From contig JAPYMA010000102.1 of the NCBI GenBank assembly GCA_035041965.1, positions 24,717 through 88,716 of the forward strand: a stretch of 64,000 nucleotides of DNA. The letters are read 5' to 3'. Made by a program: the position numbers and the translations under genes. Below the pieces are notes generated by a model. It ran no database searches, had not been told where the DNA came from, and worked only from the letters and a program-made list of their open reading frames with translations. This DNA is from Anisakis pegreffii. Lineage: Eukaryota; Nematoda; Chromadorea; Rhabditida; Anisakidae. Position 1 is the first letter of the stretch. Each line of letters begins with the position of its first letter. This document shows positions 1 to 18,223 of the stretch, piece by piece.

Positions 1-4201
<4,201 letters not shown>

Positions 4202-5530
4202 GCATATTTGTGTGTGTAATACACGTTGAATATATTGTTATATGTGTAGAAATTTATTCATTTATCTTCACGAATGTTATTTGTGTGTATGGATATTCGT
4301 TGATAATGGTGCTATTGATATTGATTGTACTGTTAAATCATCAAAGTGAGCCCATGAATTCTTTTGTGAGCGTACTTAATGATTCAAATATCTTATGTTT
4401 CTTTTTTGCAAAAAGCAATTTGCTCATCCATTAGTGATTTGAATCACTTCAAATTTAATTAATTGACTTATTATTTTCGTTTGTATTCTATGTTTTAGCG
4501 TTCATTTAATTCGGTTTCACTTGTAGTTGTAAAACTTATGTATCGATTATAAGTGAGTAAATATTTTCAAGATATTGCGTTTCCCCCACTTCAGAATCCA
4601 CTGATAAGTTATTGGGTGTCGGGTAGTAGTGTTGATAGGAAATGAGTTTTGTTCAATGAGAAGAAATGGTTGTTGAATGACAGAATTTCATTTTTAAAGT
4701 GTTTTACGCAGGAATCTGTGGGAAAAATCTTGAATAATGGATTGGCTTTTGTTGGATGTTGTTGTATTGATAATCAAATGTTGCGATTGCTGTTATTATT
4801 GTTGTTGTTGTTTATTGTTTTTGTTGTTATTATTGTCGTTTGTGGGATTGTTTTTGTTTGTCTGAAGCGATCAGTTGTACGACAAAATATTGCTCAATTA
4901 TAGTTATTAAATGATTGTATGAAGACGGTTATTCAAAGAATAAATTGAAAATTTCTTTAATTTCATTGTTGTGATAATTCTTTAAGTCCATCCTCGTTAT
5001 CAACAGCACTGTCATAAACGCACACCCTTCATTTAGAGCATTCAACGTGATTTTCCGACGAGAACAATTCTCGATTAAATCTAACATTTGCTTGTAACCG
5101 AAGTGTATTTTAGCTCGTGCAAACTGTGAGAAATCACTTTGAAAAAATTCTGAGAGTATTCTGTTGCACTGCATTGCTATTCGAAAGAGGAATAGCTCTT
5201 GAGACGTCAAAAGGATAGATTGCGAATCGGCGAACGTTGCCGAGGAATATCCGATCTAATCTTTAATATTCGTCATCGAATGGCTTTTGCAATGAGTAAA
5301 TAAAATTTGTTTATGTCGCCTGTTCTGATTGATTTTAGCGTATTGTGTTGTTTTGAGATTATGAAAGATGTGTTGATATTGTCGTGTATCGTTTGCCCAT
5401 TCAACGAAATTAGCGTTCATGTCATGTGTGTTATGTATGTTCATATTTTACAATGCACGCGCAATAAATTTCTTTTATTTGTTTTTTAAAGGTGACGACG
5501 AATGAGACAAGCAGAAGAAGGGAATTTTGA
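4202..5530. other. Intergenic region, Miro to DMXL
   Basis: This is the 3' flank of Miro and the upstream region of the DMXL gene. AATAAA-like poly(A) signals occur near 4938 and 5463. A TTTTTTAAAG acceptor-like sequence ends near 5490, about 40 bp before the DMXL start codon, and could be a trans-splice acceptor; that is inference only. The only coding-like stretch is the minus-strand ORF at 4929-5210, listed separately. Confidence 0.5.
4929..5210 (-). CDS. Unassigned ORF, possible small helical (histone-fold-like?) protein exon
   Basis: I do not recognise this gene with confidence. The minus strand is open for about 112 codons, from just after a stop near 5250 to a TAA at 4929, and composition is protein-like rather than low-complexity. 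No ATG is present near the front, and the open stretch follows an ATTAG that could be a splice acceptor, so it would be an internal or last exon. The residues suggest a helix (LFLFRIAMQCNRILSEF), a longer helix (FARAKIHFGYKQMLDLIENC), a short RKITLN strand and a third helix. That spacing resembles a histone fold such as CENP-S/MHF1 or a TAF, but the similarity is weak. It could also be chance. No partner exon was found upstream. Confidence 0.3.
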   Translation of the reverse strand: MTSQELFLFRIAMQCNRILSEFFQSDFSQFARAKIHFGYKQMLDLIENCSRRKITLNALNEGCAFMTVLLITRMDLKNYHNNEIKEIFNLFFE

Positions 5531-8500
5531 ATGAGTGTTCATCAAGTTATAACAGGTGCATTGAATCGGGGCGAAAATGTTTTTGCGGTTGGCTCAATTG
5601 ACGGTATAAACTTTACGGTTTGTGCGGTGGGAGCTGACGTTGTCATATTATCATCAACATTTGAGCGTATTCAAGTGATACCTGGTTCATGCCATGACAC
5701 TGCCGAACGTATCGTTCGTTGCGTCAATTGTTGTCCCGATTCGGGAAAGGTGGGTTACCTGGTTGATCCGTCTCGATTTGTTTCGTAATCCTCGTTGCCA
5801 TCCAAAATTTGGCTGTCGCAATAGCTATCTTAAACTTTTGTACACGTTTAGTATCACGGAAATGTTTGTTTTCGTTTTCTGGTAATCTGTCTCAGATAAT
5901 TTTCAACACAATTTTTTTGTTTTGTGCAGATTGCAGCTACTTACGGCAATCTTATACGACTATTTGAACCAGTCAGTCAGCTGAATGAAAAATCAAAACA
6001 CGTTTGTTTCTTCTTTATTTTGTTGATATTTCATCTTTTGGTTCATGAACGCTCTCGAATCCATGAAAACAGAAATAAGCACCATTTTGCAAATGTTTCT
6101 TCATTGCGTTTAATTGGTAATTATGCGGCTCATGGTATCGAAATTTTACGATCGTTCTATCATCAGTGCATTAGATTGCAACGGCTACCGTGCGCTGTGT
6201 CGTTGCAGGCAACGTGTAAGACTTCCAGCTTGACCATCTCCTGAAAACATTCGAAGCGAGTAGATATGAGCGCTAATAGCTTCATATTTAAGCATAGGCT
6301 TACTGTTTGATAGAGACTTGAATTTTTTGTTCATTCCTTGAAAGCGCAATCTTGCATGCTCATTATGCGCTAGGTTTGTTGTAGAGTAATGCTTTTAAAT
6401 AGACTCAGGATTTCTATGCAAAACTCTATCCACCCTTAGCCGTGCTAATATGATTTGCGCGACTGCAGCGGAGAATAAACAAAGTTTGCAATACTGTTCG
6501 ATGGAGACAAAAACATCAGCCGACCTTTTGGATTAGCTCGAGACTGATCACGATCGTATGGCCATGACTGAGGCAAAGCTGACATTGTTGATAGATGAAG
6601 TTGTTCTGAAAATAGATGCAGCAAGAGTGATACAAAAATGAACGAAATTTTAACTTGTTAGCTTTTTTGTTGTGAAGATTCTGATTCTCTAAGTCTTTAG
6701 TAATGTGGTAATACCCATTATGATTTGCCTAGCTCTTTCGTCTAACTATAAGATTATTCATATGGGAATAGCCTGGGACTAGTTGTTGGCTTGTAACAAC
6801 CTTTCATTGCTCAGCTACAATTTCAATAATCTGACCTGCAAAATTCTAGAGGGATAGTCTGATCTTATTTGCAAGTTATTCCTTACTTTGTGAAATATAT
6901 CGCCTCTCATATCGCACATATTTACTGAATAAATATATGAATAGAATTGTAGTGATTAATGGAAGTACTTATAAAGCAAAGAATTTATAGAAAGTGAATT
7001 ATCGATGGTATGAAACACAAAGTTTAGCGATGGATTGCGCGGTAGGGCCAGTATTGTGGAATTTAGAAGGGTTGCGGTTGTTGGTGTGTTGTGCAAATAG
7101 TTTGTTATTGTATCAGCATTCATCGTTATCAACTCTTGTCAACAATCATATCCCACAACCAAATACGTTACAAGCACCGGTTATGTTCAATATTAATGAA
7201 GAGGTTGTTATTTTGATTCGTTCGTTAATTATAATCATCCATATTTAATCAGGTTATTACATATGAAATATATTGCCTCTCAGTTTGTTCATTAGGATGT
7301 AATGAATTTCCAGTTCACTCGATTCTAATTAGATTCAAGCCAAACTGTGGCTTTAATGATATTGTTATGTACACAACTCGGTTTCGGGCAAAACCTCCCC
7401 CCGCGAATGGGAATCGAACCTGCGACTTTCCAATAACCGTTTGGGGCTCTGTCTGTGAGCCATCGCAGAGACTGTTCAGCTTCCGTCGAGTGGACTTTGT
7501 AGAACCCTAACCGGTGATCGATTCATCGCGGCTTTGACTCTCGTTCGCGGAGGAAAGTTTTGCTCGAAACCGAGTGGTATGCCAATGCCATTGATGTTGC
7601 TAAACCTGAGCCATTTAGCTTCTATCTAATCATTTTTAATGCTCGCGTATGGATGAGTTCGCTCTGACTGCAGCGTTTGACCTCAGCACGTGCGCTGGGA
7701 ACTGATTATAGAGATCTTAATGCAGCCACACGGCGAAGGCTTAACGGTCTCCGCGACTGCTCAGAAATCGAGCCTTTTTTATGATTAATTAAGCGTATTG
7801 TTGTAGCAGCAGAAAGTATTGTTGTCTTATGTACTAAATCAAGGAGGACAGTATTAGATCAATCTTATGTATTGGATCAAGAAAGATAACATCGTATTGT
7901 TAAGGATCATGAAACGCAGCAGCCAAATGAAGTGACGACGAGCACGCAACCTGCATGGGAATGTGTTTGGTCGGTACAAATGTCAGCACCACCAAAATTT
8001 ATTCGTTATTCACCCGATGGAACACTGTTCGCGACGTGTGGTGTCAACGATCGAATGGTGAAAATTTGGTATCAAGAACGAGGTGTGATTAAATTATTAC
8101 TGATCAAATATAATCAAACAGATCAGCGAGAACGGGATTTTACTTTTCAAATATTTGCATACGAAATCATTTTATTTTGAGTAAAATTTGACAAGAAAGA
8201 TTTTCAAACGACAATATTGACCATAGCCTGACGCAAACGAATGTATTGCACAGGGTAAGGCCATGATGTGCACTGAATCTCTGAATTGTTAATATCCATT
8301 CTACATTCTCATGTATTAGGCCATAGCAACCACGCGGAAGCAAATAATTATTGGAATCATCTTCGTTTCAAGTTTAATAAAGCGAGCGCGCGCGACAGGT
8401 TCTCCACCAGCAGTCAGTCGATAGCATATTTTTGTACTTCCGCATTGGATTATGATGTTCAAACAAATTATCGTTAGAATTAGTTTGTTTTGAAGGTGAT

Positions 8501-11500
8501 AATTTCTTCAAGAATTTTATAAAATGCGAACTCTTCGATGTAGTTGAAGTTGAAACAACGTAGAGGTTGATGAATAGCAATGTGGTCGATTGCCGCTGGG
8601 GTTATAGCGTATCAGAACTGAGGAGTATAGTCTAGTGTGAAAACGAACGCTTAGTTGCATTGCCAGAGAAGAATCTTTTATAGATGTGCGATGAGACAGA
8701 GATCATTTTGAAGAGCTTAAAATGCTGATTATGAATGCATAAACCGATAGAGAAACTGTGAAATGGAGTGTTGAGAAGAAACAACAAAATAAGAAATAAA
8801 TGAGTTTTTATTTCCAGATTCATTGAATAAGTCAAGTTCGATTCAATTCAGCTTCACCTATTTGCAACATCCATTACCTGTATGCGGATTCGAATGGCGT
8901 AAAAGTGGGCGATACATGTCGAGGTGAACTGTTGTTATTGACTTTAATGCATATCAGTTAGGGTAATCGCTATGTTTTATAGACGTTGTGTACAGAACGT
9001 TTTATTGACGTGGTGTGAGGATAATACGGCTCGTTTATGGAAGGAAACACCAATAATCAGTTCAACATTGCAAGTGAATAATGAGACGGCATTAAGTGAT
9101 AAAAGTTCATTCATGAAAAATGAATCAAAAAGTAGTCGAATGCGGAGTGCACGTTTGAAAATGATTGCGCGTCTGAAGAATGTTGTGTTCGTTTTATATC
9201 ATTTATTTATGTATTCATTCATTTGCTCGTTTGTTGTTCACTTTTTCAATTATATTTTTTCAAATTTTGGCTTTCATTTCATGAAGAATTTGCTATCTCC
9301 AATAATTAGCAGTAACTCAGTGCTATTGTTATGGTTAGTTATGATATTACGATGATTACTGTTGCTGATGTAATTCGTTTTAGTGATGATAAAAGGAAGA
9401 AATTGAATGACTGGCGAGATGATGGTATTATGTCTATACCTCCACCATCACCCTTATTACCAACCAGTTCTTCTTATGCAGATGTGACGAATTCAATGCC
9501 GAATGCAACAGCTATACATTTTCATTTGACTGCATCAATTAATGCTGAAAATGGTTACTTAAATAATAATAATCATAAATCATAATAATAATATTAATAA
9601 TAGTAATCATAGTGATAAATGGTATAATGTTAATGATAATAATGATGGTAATAACAGAAATTGATTTGAGATTGCCTTTTGGTGCCATCAATGGAAAATA
9701 CGTTAGCGGGACAGAAGCCATTCGTTGTGCATTGGTTGAATAATAAAGAACTTGTTTATGCGATTGGTGCAGAAAAGTTATTGGCTGAAGCATTAGTAGC
9801 GAACAGCAGTAATGATAACAATCAATTTTCTGGTGTAAATGTTGATGGTGGTGCTATGGATTCGAGTATGTTTTTTGGTTATATTTGATATTTGGTTATA
9901 TATACTATTGTTTGTTACGAATGTGCGATTACATTTGAAATTTGAGGACTGTGAAGGAATCGTTGTTTTTGATCAAGAACAAATGATTTAGCGAAATGAT
10001 TTGTTACGTGCAAGACTATGCTCTGTTGAAAGATGCGAGCTCGAGTCTTTATTGTGTTTTAGCGATGCCAACAGGAAACGATAATGCATCAATATCATCA
10101 GCCATAATGATGACCACAAGTTCGTCGTCAAATGCAGTACCTCCTGCAAGTGACCCATCATCGCAGCAACAACAGCACTCATCAGGATCAGGTGTTGCAT
10201 CGTCATCTGTGCAAATAAACGGATCGTGCGAAGATGCCCGTCAAACACCAACGTTGCAGCAAGCCACAGCAACTGATTCTAATACGAGTAATCTAACCGT
10301 GCAACCAAATGATCATCGTTTCGGTAGGATTCCATCGGGTGCAAGTTTAACGGTGAGTGTTTACTATTATCGATAATACTGAATCAAGTTGTCTGATGGT
10401 TGCGCTATTGACTGATAATTTTTAAATTTGAAGAGCGTAGCTCTCCAGAACAAAGGTGGACGGTATATGCCATGTCGCAGGGTGAAACTGCATTATGTAG
10501 CATAGAATTTGTGTTGCGATCACCGCCTAAATTTGTGTTGACCGAATTGAATTTGTATCGTCACTCACTTCGAACGAGCAGATAAGAAGAAGAAATTAAG
10601 AAAAAAAAACTGATATGGTTATGATTGATTGCTTTTGCAAAATGATTTTTGGAATGTTGTTTCAGGAAACAACAACATCGAGAGATTCATTAGATTTAAA
10701 GTTGGAAATTTTAATAAAGCAGTGGCATAAATCAAATGATATTCTTTTTGCAATTCATCCACTAGATGGCAGTTTGTTAACGTGGTATCGCTTTTTGTTG
10801 TTGTTTGATTGATTTCTTCGGTGATGGTGGTCGTTGTTTCGCAATTTTTTAACCCTTTTGTTTCGACGGTTGATTATTAGGAAAGATTATCATTATTATA
10901 CTTGTTGGTATCGTCATTTTTGTTAGTATCGTTGTAATCACTATAATATACGGAGTTTTATTGATAAATAATTCAGGACTGTTGAATGGCTAGACGATGC
11001 TTGTCGTCAGCCAACCGTAAGTTTCACATCGCGTTTTCCGTCAGCATTTCCACTCACAGATGCAGCATCGTTGAATTCATATTTGAGTACGTTCAATCCG
11101 CGTGATCCACTTTATGTGGACATCATTCAGCGAAATAATATGAACAGTAACGAACAGTCATTATCAAGCACTCAGCAGCAACAATTATCGCGTTCGTTCA
11201 GCTGCAAATTTATTCATTTGAAATCACTACGCAGTAGCACTAATGATAGTAACTATATATATATGAAGATTGATTACTTAAGCATTCATCAATTTGTCGT
11301 GTTTTTGTTCACGTTCGTTGGGATAGTGCATTCAGTAATAAATAAGATTGTGTATGAAGTTAAGGTAGAACATTGGAGCAACGAAGCAGCAGTTCGTCAA
11401 ACGTGCTGTATTTGTTGACGAGTCATGAGAATGGTTCGTTGAATTTGTGGCATTTATCAATGGACGAAAACTCTTATTTCACGACAATTTTGAATATTTC

Positions 11501-12949
11501 ACATGCATCACGAATGTGTGGACATCGTTTTCAAATTTCACAGGTTCGATTTTTGATTTGATATGTTCATTTCATCTGCAATACTTTAAAATACAAGGCA
11601 AATTTAAGGTGGTCGCTCATCAGGTGTTACCATTAATGCTAACCGCGAGTCAATTCGGTGCAAGCAACAGCACATCGAAATCAACAACAACTGAAAATAA
11701 GCAAAATGAAAACAACGGTCGCGCAGAGTTGATTCTATGGCGTATTAACCCGGTCGGTCCTTTGTGCAAGAATGGCGGTGTTCGTGAGTTAGCGCGTATG
11801 ACGTCACGTACGTCTACATCGTTCACTTCAATCGCGTGGATACCAACTATATTACCGAGGTGAGAAAATAGATTCGAATTTGGTAAAGATGTGATTTTTT
11901 CACTAGAATTTAATCGTAATCCAGACCTATCAGGATTTAATTTTAGCTAGAGTTGCGTGCTGATTGGTTGGTATTTGTATGATGAAAGTTGCATAAAATG
12001 ATGTCAGTTATGTTGTTCGATAGAGCAATGAAGTACATTGTTATTGATGATTTGATTGCAGTTGTACGTTAGGTTCGGTGTGTAATTCACCAAGTTCATG
12101 TTTCGTAGCCAGTGAACAAGGCACACTACAAGTTTATCAAGCAATTGTTGATGCGGCTGGTCTACTCTCCGAAATCTACACATCTGAAGTGCATGCGAGT
12201 ATGCATTCGTCCATTGATATGAGGTACATTTATATTTGTTTAGTATTATCGTTATTTGCACGTTTACTCAATATACATTTTTCACATGGATGTTCGACGG
12301 TCCGTAGGGATTGTATCTTCACTCGTTGAATAATAATAATAATAAATGCAGCCGTAGTTCAAATGAGAGCTCAGCACCAACTGATGAGAATAACTCGTTA
12401 ATGAATGCGAATCGACAAAGCAATCTGAAAGAAACGTTCAATGTTGTGTCAACGCAGTCAACTGCTAAACCGGGATGTGTTCTGAAACTAGCTGAAATTT
12501 CTGATGCTCAACATGTTGGTGTTTTAATTTTTTTACTTCATTGAGTAGAATTTGTATTCATTTGTTGTCTATTCATTTGTAATATTCATGTTTAAAGAGA
12601 ATAATTTCATTAGAACTTTTGTGGTCATATTATATCGGTGCCAGCAATATATTAACCATAATAATAATGTGAGATTAAGCGTGATACTAATAGTATGGAA
12701 TAATAATAGTAATGGTGACAACAGTAGTGATCAAAAGCATTTGTAATTGTTATTTTAGGATCCAAGCAATCTCTTACTGCTACACGTCTTCAATGAGCGT
12801 TTAATATTCGGTCAAGAAACTGAAGAAAGTAAAAAATCACTAGCGAATAATGGCGTCTTGATCAGCAATCAATTGAAATCGACAAAATTCTCGGAGCGAT
12901 TCTTTATTGTGATCGTTGAGAGAATTGGTAATGTTGCAAGGTAACGCTA

Positions 12950-12985
<36 letters not shown>

Positions 12986-15900
12986 ATATTATTGCGATTG
13001 TTCTGAATTCGAATTTTTTGCAAGATGGAAGTGTAAAATGCTGTCAGTTTAAAAAATACACTATTCAAGGTTACGTATGTGGTCACTGAACGTTTCATCA
13101 GAGCAACCGCAGCCAATCAAGAATTACGGTTCGTAGAAGAAGTTTGATACTGGCAGATAATAATTTGCTTATTATTTTTTATAATTTATGATTAACTATA
13201 TTTTTGTTAGATGTGGATGAGAATGAGGATGTACCAAATGGCAGCACGGCGAAAACTCACGATTCCGCAACACCATGTTGTCGTAATGAAGCGGTAATAC
13301 CATCGATGGCGCAACTGATATTGAGTTCACAAAAAGTTTGCGATCAAGAACTGGAAATGCCGAATGGAGTTCACGTAAGAATCGTTGTTGTTTCGTGTTC
13401 AGTAGCGTTTATGATGACATTGTGAGTAGTAGGTCTCACCGATCAAATAACCATAATTTTTGCTCGTTCGAATATTGTCTTGTTTGCCATTATGTTTCTT
13501 TTAAGGTGTTCTTTTAAGAGGAAAAAATTCAGCAATCTTATGATTTTCTTATATGTAATAATAATTTGGTGTCATAAAACTGTGTGCGAATGTTTATGGT
13601 TTATGCTTCTGCAGATGCTTTCAATGGTCGCTTCAGCTGGCCATCTGCCGTCAGCGAATTTGTATCCCGCTTGTAAAGCACCTTATCTGTTATTGTCGTC
13701 GTGTTCCGATGAGAGAATTCGATTCTGGAAATGCACTCAGCAGAAAAAGAAATGTGTTAATGGAACGCAAAAATGGAAAACTGTTTATTCGTGGCATATA
13801 TGGCGAATGATCAGTGACACACTTGAATCGGATCTTGAAATGGATGGTTGGTTTCATTCGTTGTTCGTATGTTCACATATTCACAATGAACGTATGTTTA
13901 TTTGCAGGTGAAATATTCAGTGTTTCGGCAGCACACAATGGTCGCTTTGCGTGTGCGTATATGCCAGAAGGACTGATTAAAGCTGATTCAATGGCACGCA
14001 GTATAAAAGTTGGTGTTTTCGAGTGTGAATCTTCGGGAGGTGTGGAGTGGCTCCGAGAGGATACAATCGTCATGCCTTTGTTGAAGCAGTAATTCGTTAA
14101 ATGATTCATGTTTCATTCGTTGATTGTTATTCACTGGCTTGTTATCATATCTATGTGTCAACTTTCAGATGTGTTGGTGCGCAGAATGGCGTATTAGAGG
14201 CAGTGAGTGGGGCTCAACGAACTTTTGAGAAGAGTTCGTTTGTTTTTGGTTTGCTTTTTGCATTTCTGGTTTATCTGTGTTAATTGACTGAAGTGAAATG
14301 ATTAAGTGCGTGCGAACGATTTGATACGTATTGACTGGGTATCGACGGAGGATGGTGCGCATATTCTGACGATTGGAGTTGGTGCATCAATATATATGTA
14401 TACACAAGTATCACAAGGAATTGCACAGCGTAATATCGTGATGATGAAAGAGCACGAATCTGCATATGCAAGACGTCGTGCGCCACTCAGAAAAGCATCG
14501 TCATTGGCTGAACCTGAACGTATCTCAACTCGTTTAGTGAGTTTTTGTTCTTTATTCAGTTCGTTCTTTCAGTGATGAATGAAGTCGCATTGCGTTTAGC
14601 GGATAGCAAGACAACTAGGTAATGTACCTTTATTGCATTCATTCGAGGTGTTATTTTTGTGGTTCTGAATGCAGTTGGAATGAAGTAAAGGAAAAAAATT
14701 AAAGGTACGTTGGCTGTGTATTCGGTATTTGGAGTTGAATTCGGCCGACGGTTTAGCACCATTACCAACAGCAATAACGTGGGTACGTGATGGTTTGTTG
14801 ATTGTTGGTATGCACAGTGAAATGCGCGTCTATAATCAATGGAATTTTGGTACAAACGCTACAATTCAAACCGGCAACGCCAGTTCAACAGAAACCGAAA
14901 AATCAAAAGATCATTCAACAAAGTTGGTGTTGATGGTATCGTGTCAACGTTTTTAGTGTTCTCTGTTCTTTTCATATTTTGTTATGGCACTTATGAATGG
15001 TGAGTGAACATTTTTTGTATTTTCGCACAATGAACGGAGATGATAAGAAAGAGGCATAAACTTGTAATTAGTTACTTTTTGTTGTACGTAAACTATTGAA
15101 CAGGAAGAAGGTGACTCCAACGAATCATTTGCAATTACCAGTTTTGAGCATAAGTCCATCACACTCAATGCTCGATCAGCTCTCGAAAAAGACCAAAGCT
15201 GATACGGGTTCAGCGAATAAGCAGCAGAAACTTCTGAAAGAGATCATGCATCGGTGTGTTATCATCATGCATTATTTGTTTGTTTTTGTTCATCGTTGTC
15301 TGGAAAGTTTTCATTTGATTGTGATGATTAGAATTAAAATTGTTTTGTTGAAAAGTTGGAAATGTTTCAAGAAATTCATTTGATTGAGAGAAGAAAACTG
15401 TTGATCTTTATCATTGTTATTGCTAGAGAAGGAATGTAGAATATTGGTAGTTGTATCATTATTATTGGTAGTAGTATCACCCATTTAAAGTCGTCTTTTT
15501 GTACCGAACTTTAATATATTTGTTTGATTTTATGGTGATTTGTTATCATTGAAGAGTGATATCTTCACCACGAGATCTGCAAGATCTACTGCTTACGTCA
15601 AAAGACGAGCATGTACTAAGTGCGGTTAGTGACGAGGGTTTATTCGAAGCAGCACGCTTAACAAGTCCAATTCTACCGCAATATCATCCGAAACAACTGA
15701 TTGAATTGTTGAATTTGGGTAAAACAAGAAAAGTGAAAGCGATTTTACTGCATGTTCTCAATTGTTTGAAGGTATCGTTTCTGTGGGCCATTATGCTTGT
15801 TCGTTTAATAATAAGTTGGAAGATATTGCGCTCAACAAAACTGCATTCATTCATACTGTTTGATGCAATTGAATTGACTGCATTCTTGAAATTACGTTAC

Positions 15901-18151
15901 TTATTTTGTCACTTAAACTACGTTACTTTATGTTTTGATACGATATATTTCATATGATCAGTTTTGTGTTGTTGTTGTTGATGTGTCCTCTTTTTCAGCA
16001 GTCGAATGTGTCAATCCCGAACCCGTTATCACGTGCTGCCTCACTTCGTCGTATGTCCGTATCAGATGCACCAGCCACAGATTCAACACAATCAAATGCA
16101 TCTCAGAATGCGGAAACGAATCGAAGCGCTACAGTCACTATGTCGGATCTTCATCAGTTCGATGATGTGAATAATTTGGAATATGAAGAATTGGACGGTA
16201 TTGCACCATTACCACTCTATCTACTGATGTCGGCCGATAATGCTAGTGCTGAGGCGAACGAAGACGATCCACAAATGGCGGAAAATATTGATAGTGAAGT
16301 TAGTTTGAGTTTGTTTATCTTTGTCAGTGTTGTTGTTATAACGATTGTGATTGTTATCAAAACTTTTTAGCGAAGACGATTTATCTATACGCATCTTGTT
16401 AGCGAATATGAAATTTTTGAAGTTAGTGTGAAAAATATTAGTAGAAAATAGAGTGAAATTCGAACGGTGAAGTTAATGAACGAGGAAAAAAGTTTTATTT
16501 TGTTTCTTTTCATTTATCGGAATTGTTGGTTTTGATTCAATTGAATTGAATGCACATAAACGTTCAGAATCAATACAAAACTTTGTTCGATAATGAACCA
16601 GAAGAGGATGATCTGGACGAGATGTTGGGAATGAGTAATGAGGATCGTCAATCGTCATCACGTCAACGATCTCGTTCAAACTCGGTTTGTTACACCGGCG
16701 CTTCACCGGGTGCACTCGCAACAACCGATCGTGTTTCGACCGTCTTTACGGCACGCCATAATCGTCTCTTAACTGAATTTCTCACTCATACGCATTTACC
16801 AGGTATTTATTTTTCAAGTTGCCTTTCGTTATCTGTCTTTGTTTGTTATTTTTTCCTGCAATATTTGAGTGTTTATTTTGAGGTTTATCGAGCGTTGATC
16901 AAATGCATTTGTTAGCCGTCGCAGATACATTAAGCCATTTTTCGGCAGATGTCATGGACAAGCTGGCACAAGCGAATGCTGGTTTGTTCATTTATTTATT
17001 CATCTATCTCTTCATCTCCCATTATGCTGCATGCATATAACCTGTTGGTGGAATGGCTGTTGATTACATTATGAGGCAACCAGTCATAATTTTGATGTAT
17101 TATGAACGTTTAGCAGTCGAAATATTAACCATTACCGGTATAATTATTCAGTACGAATAGTCTTTCAGAAGTAGGCTTTTCCATCTTCCTTGCGGGAGGG
17201 AGGTGAATCGGTCGGAATGATTAGTCCGATAGATCACTTGTTAACCCCTATTTAATGGAATCAAGAAGCTGTTCAATATTTGAACAATTTTAGCATTTCA
17301 AAGCGCTCAAACAACAAGTGTATTTGGTGAGGTGAACACAGTCGCAGCAACATTGGGCAGTGAGACGGTTGACGAATGCGGTCTGAGGTTTCTAATGGCG
17401 ATGAAACAACATGAATACCTTCTGTTGTGCCTTCCACTTAAGCAAAAACAGATTCTCAAACAGAAGTTGGTCATTTTTGATCCCTTGAAATTCTCCAGTT
17501 TATGGTTGAATTCTTGTAAGCTCTTCATTAATTTCTTTTTTTTCAGTACAAATGATTTCCTAAGCTTTTTCACTATTTGCTTTGAAACATTCATTCTCAA
17601 CAGACTTTTTTTTTCAGCAATGATAATCTCATGTGTCCCGCATGAATTATTGTATATTTGTGTGTTGTTTGTTACGTTAAAAAACTTCAAATTGATTTTA
17701 AAGTAAATTTGAAGATTGTTTCCAGAGGTTTATCATCATCGAATATAATATGGGCATTGCATTCGGAGGCGGAAACTGAGTTGCTGAATGCGATTCCTTG
17801 CTCACATAAGACACAACCAACGTGGAGCGAGTTGAGATCACACGGCGTCGCGTGGTGGCTCAAAAATACATCCTCTGTACGAATGGTTGTTGAAAAGGTT
17901 AAATTATTTCATTTCGTAAGAATACAATTTCACATATTATTGTCGTATAAGCCAGTATTGTTCCATTTTAGTTGGCCAAATCAGCGTTCCAGCAAAATCA
18001 AGATCCGATGGACGCATCGCTCTATTATATGGCAATGAAAAAAAAAAATGTGCTGACGCATCTATTTCGGGTTTGTTCTGAATAGTTATCTTAGATGTTA
18101 TGAATATTATTATTGTTATTGCATTGATGACACTTTTGTTACTGATCTTTT

Positions 18152-18223
<72 letters not shown>

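Larger units (their letters stand above)
5531..14950 (+). other. DMXL N-terminal WD40 region
   Basis: The exons in this part encode the N-terminal propeller region of the DMXL protein. WD-type blades are visible, for example PDGTLFATCGVNDRMVKIWY (8008), NVLLTWCEDNTARLWKE (8995), LLTSHENGSLNLWHLS (11415) and LLLSSCSDERIRFWKC (13685). Between blades are low-complexity inserts, such as a Ser/Gln-rich stretch near 10100-10200. Confidence 0.85.

Noticed and set aside
4649..4903. 84-codon plus ORF with a Leu/Val/Ile-rich stretch
   Set aside because: The hydrophobic run comes from TTG/TTA repeats, and it sits in the Miro 3' flank without similarity.
6024..6244. Further DMXL coding in an open frame after exon 2
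   Set aside because: Exon 2 (ending 6001) joins in phase to the exon at 6991 and matches the family there, so this is intron.
7340..7440. Possible intact tRNA gene on the minus strand (B-box GGTTCGATTCCC)
   Set aside because: The T-stem does not pair and no acceptor stem or anticodon arm forms, so it is a SINE-type remnant, not a tRNA.
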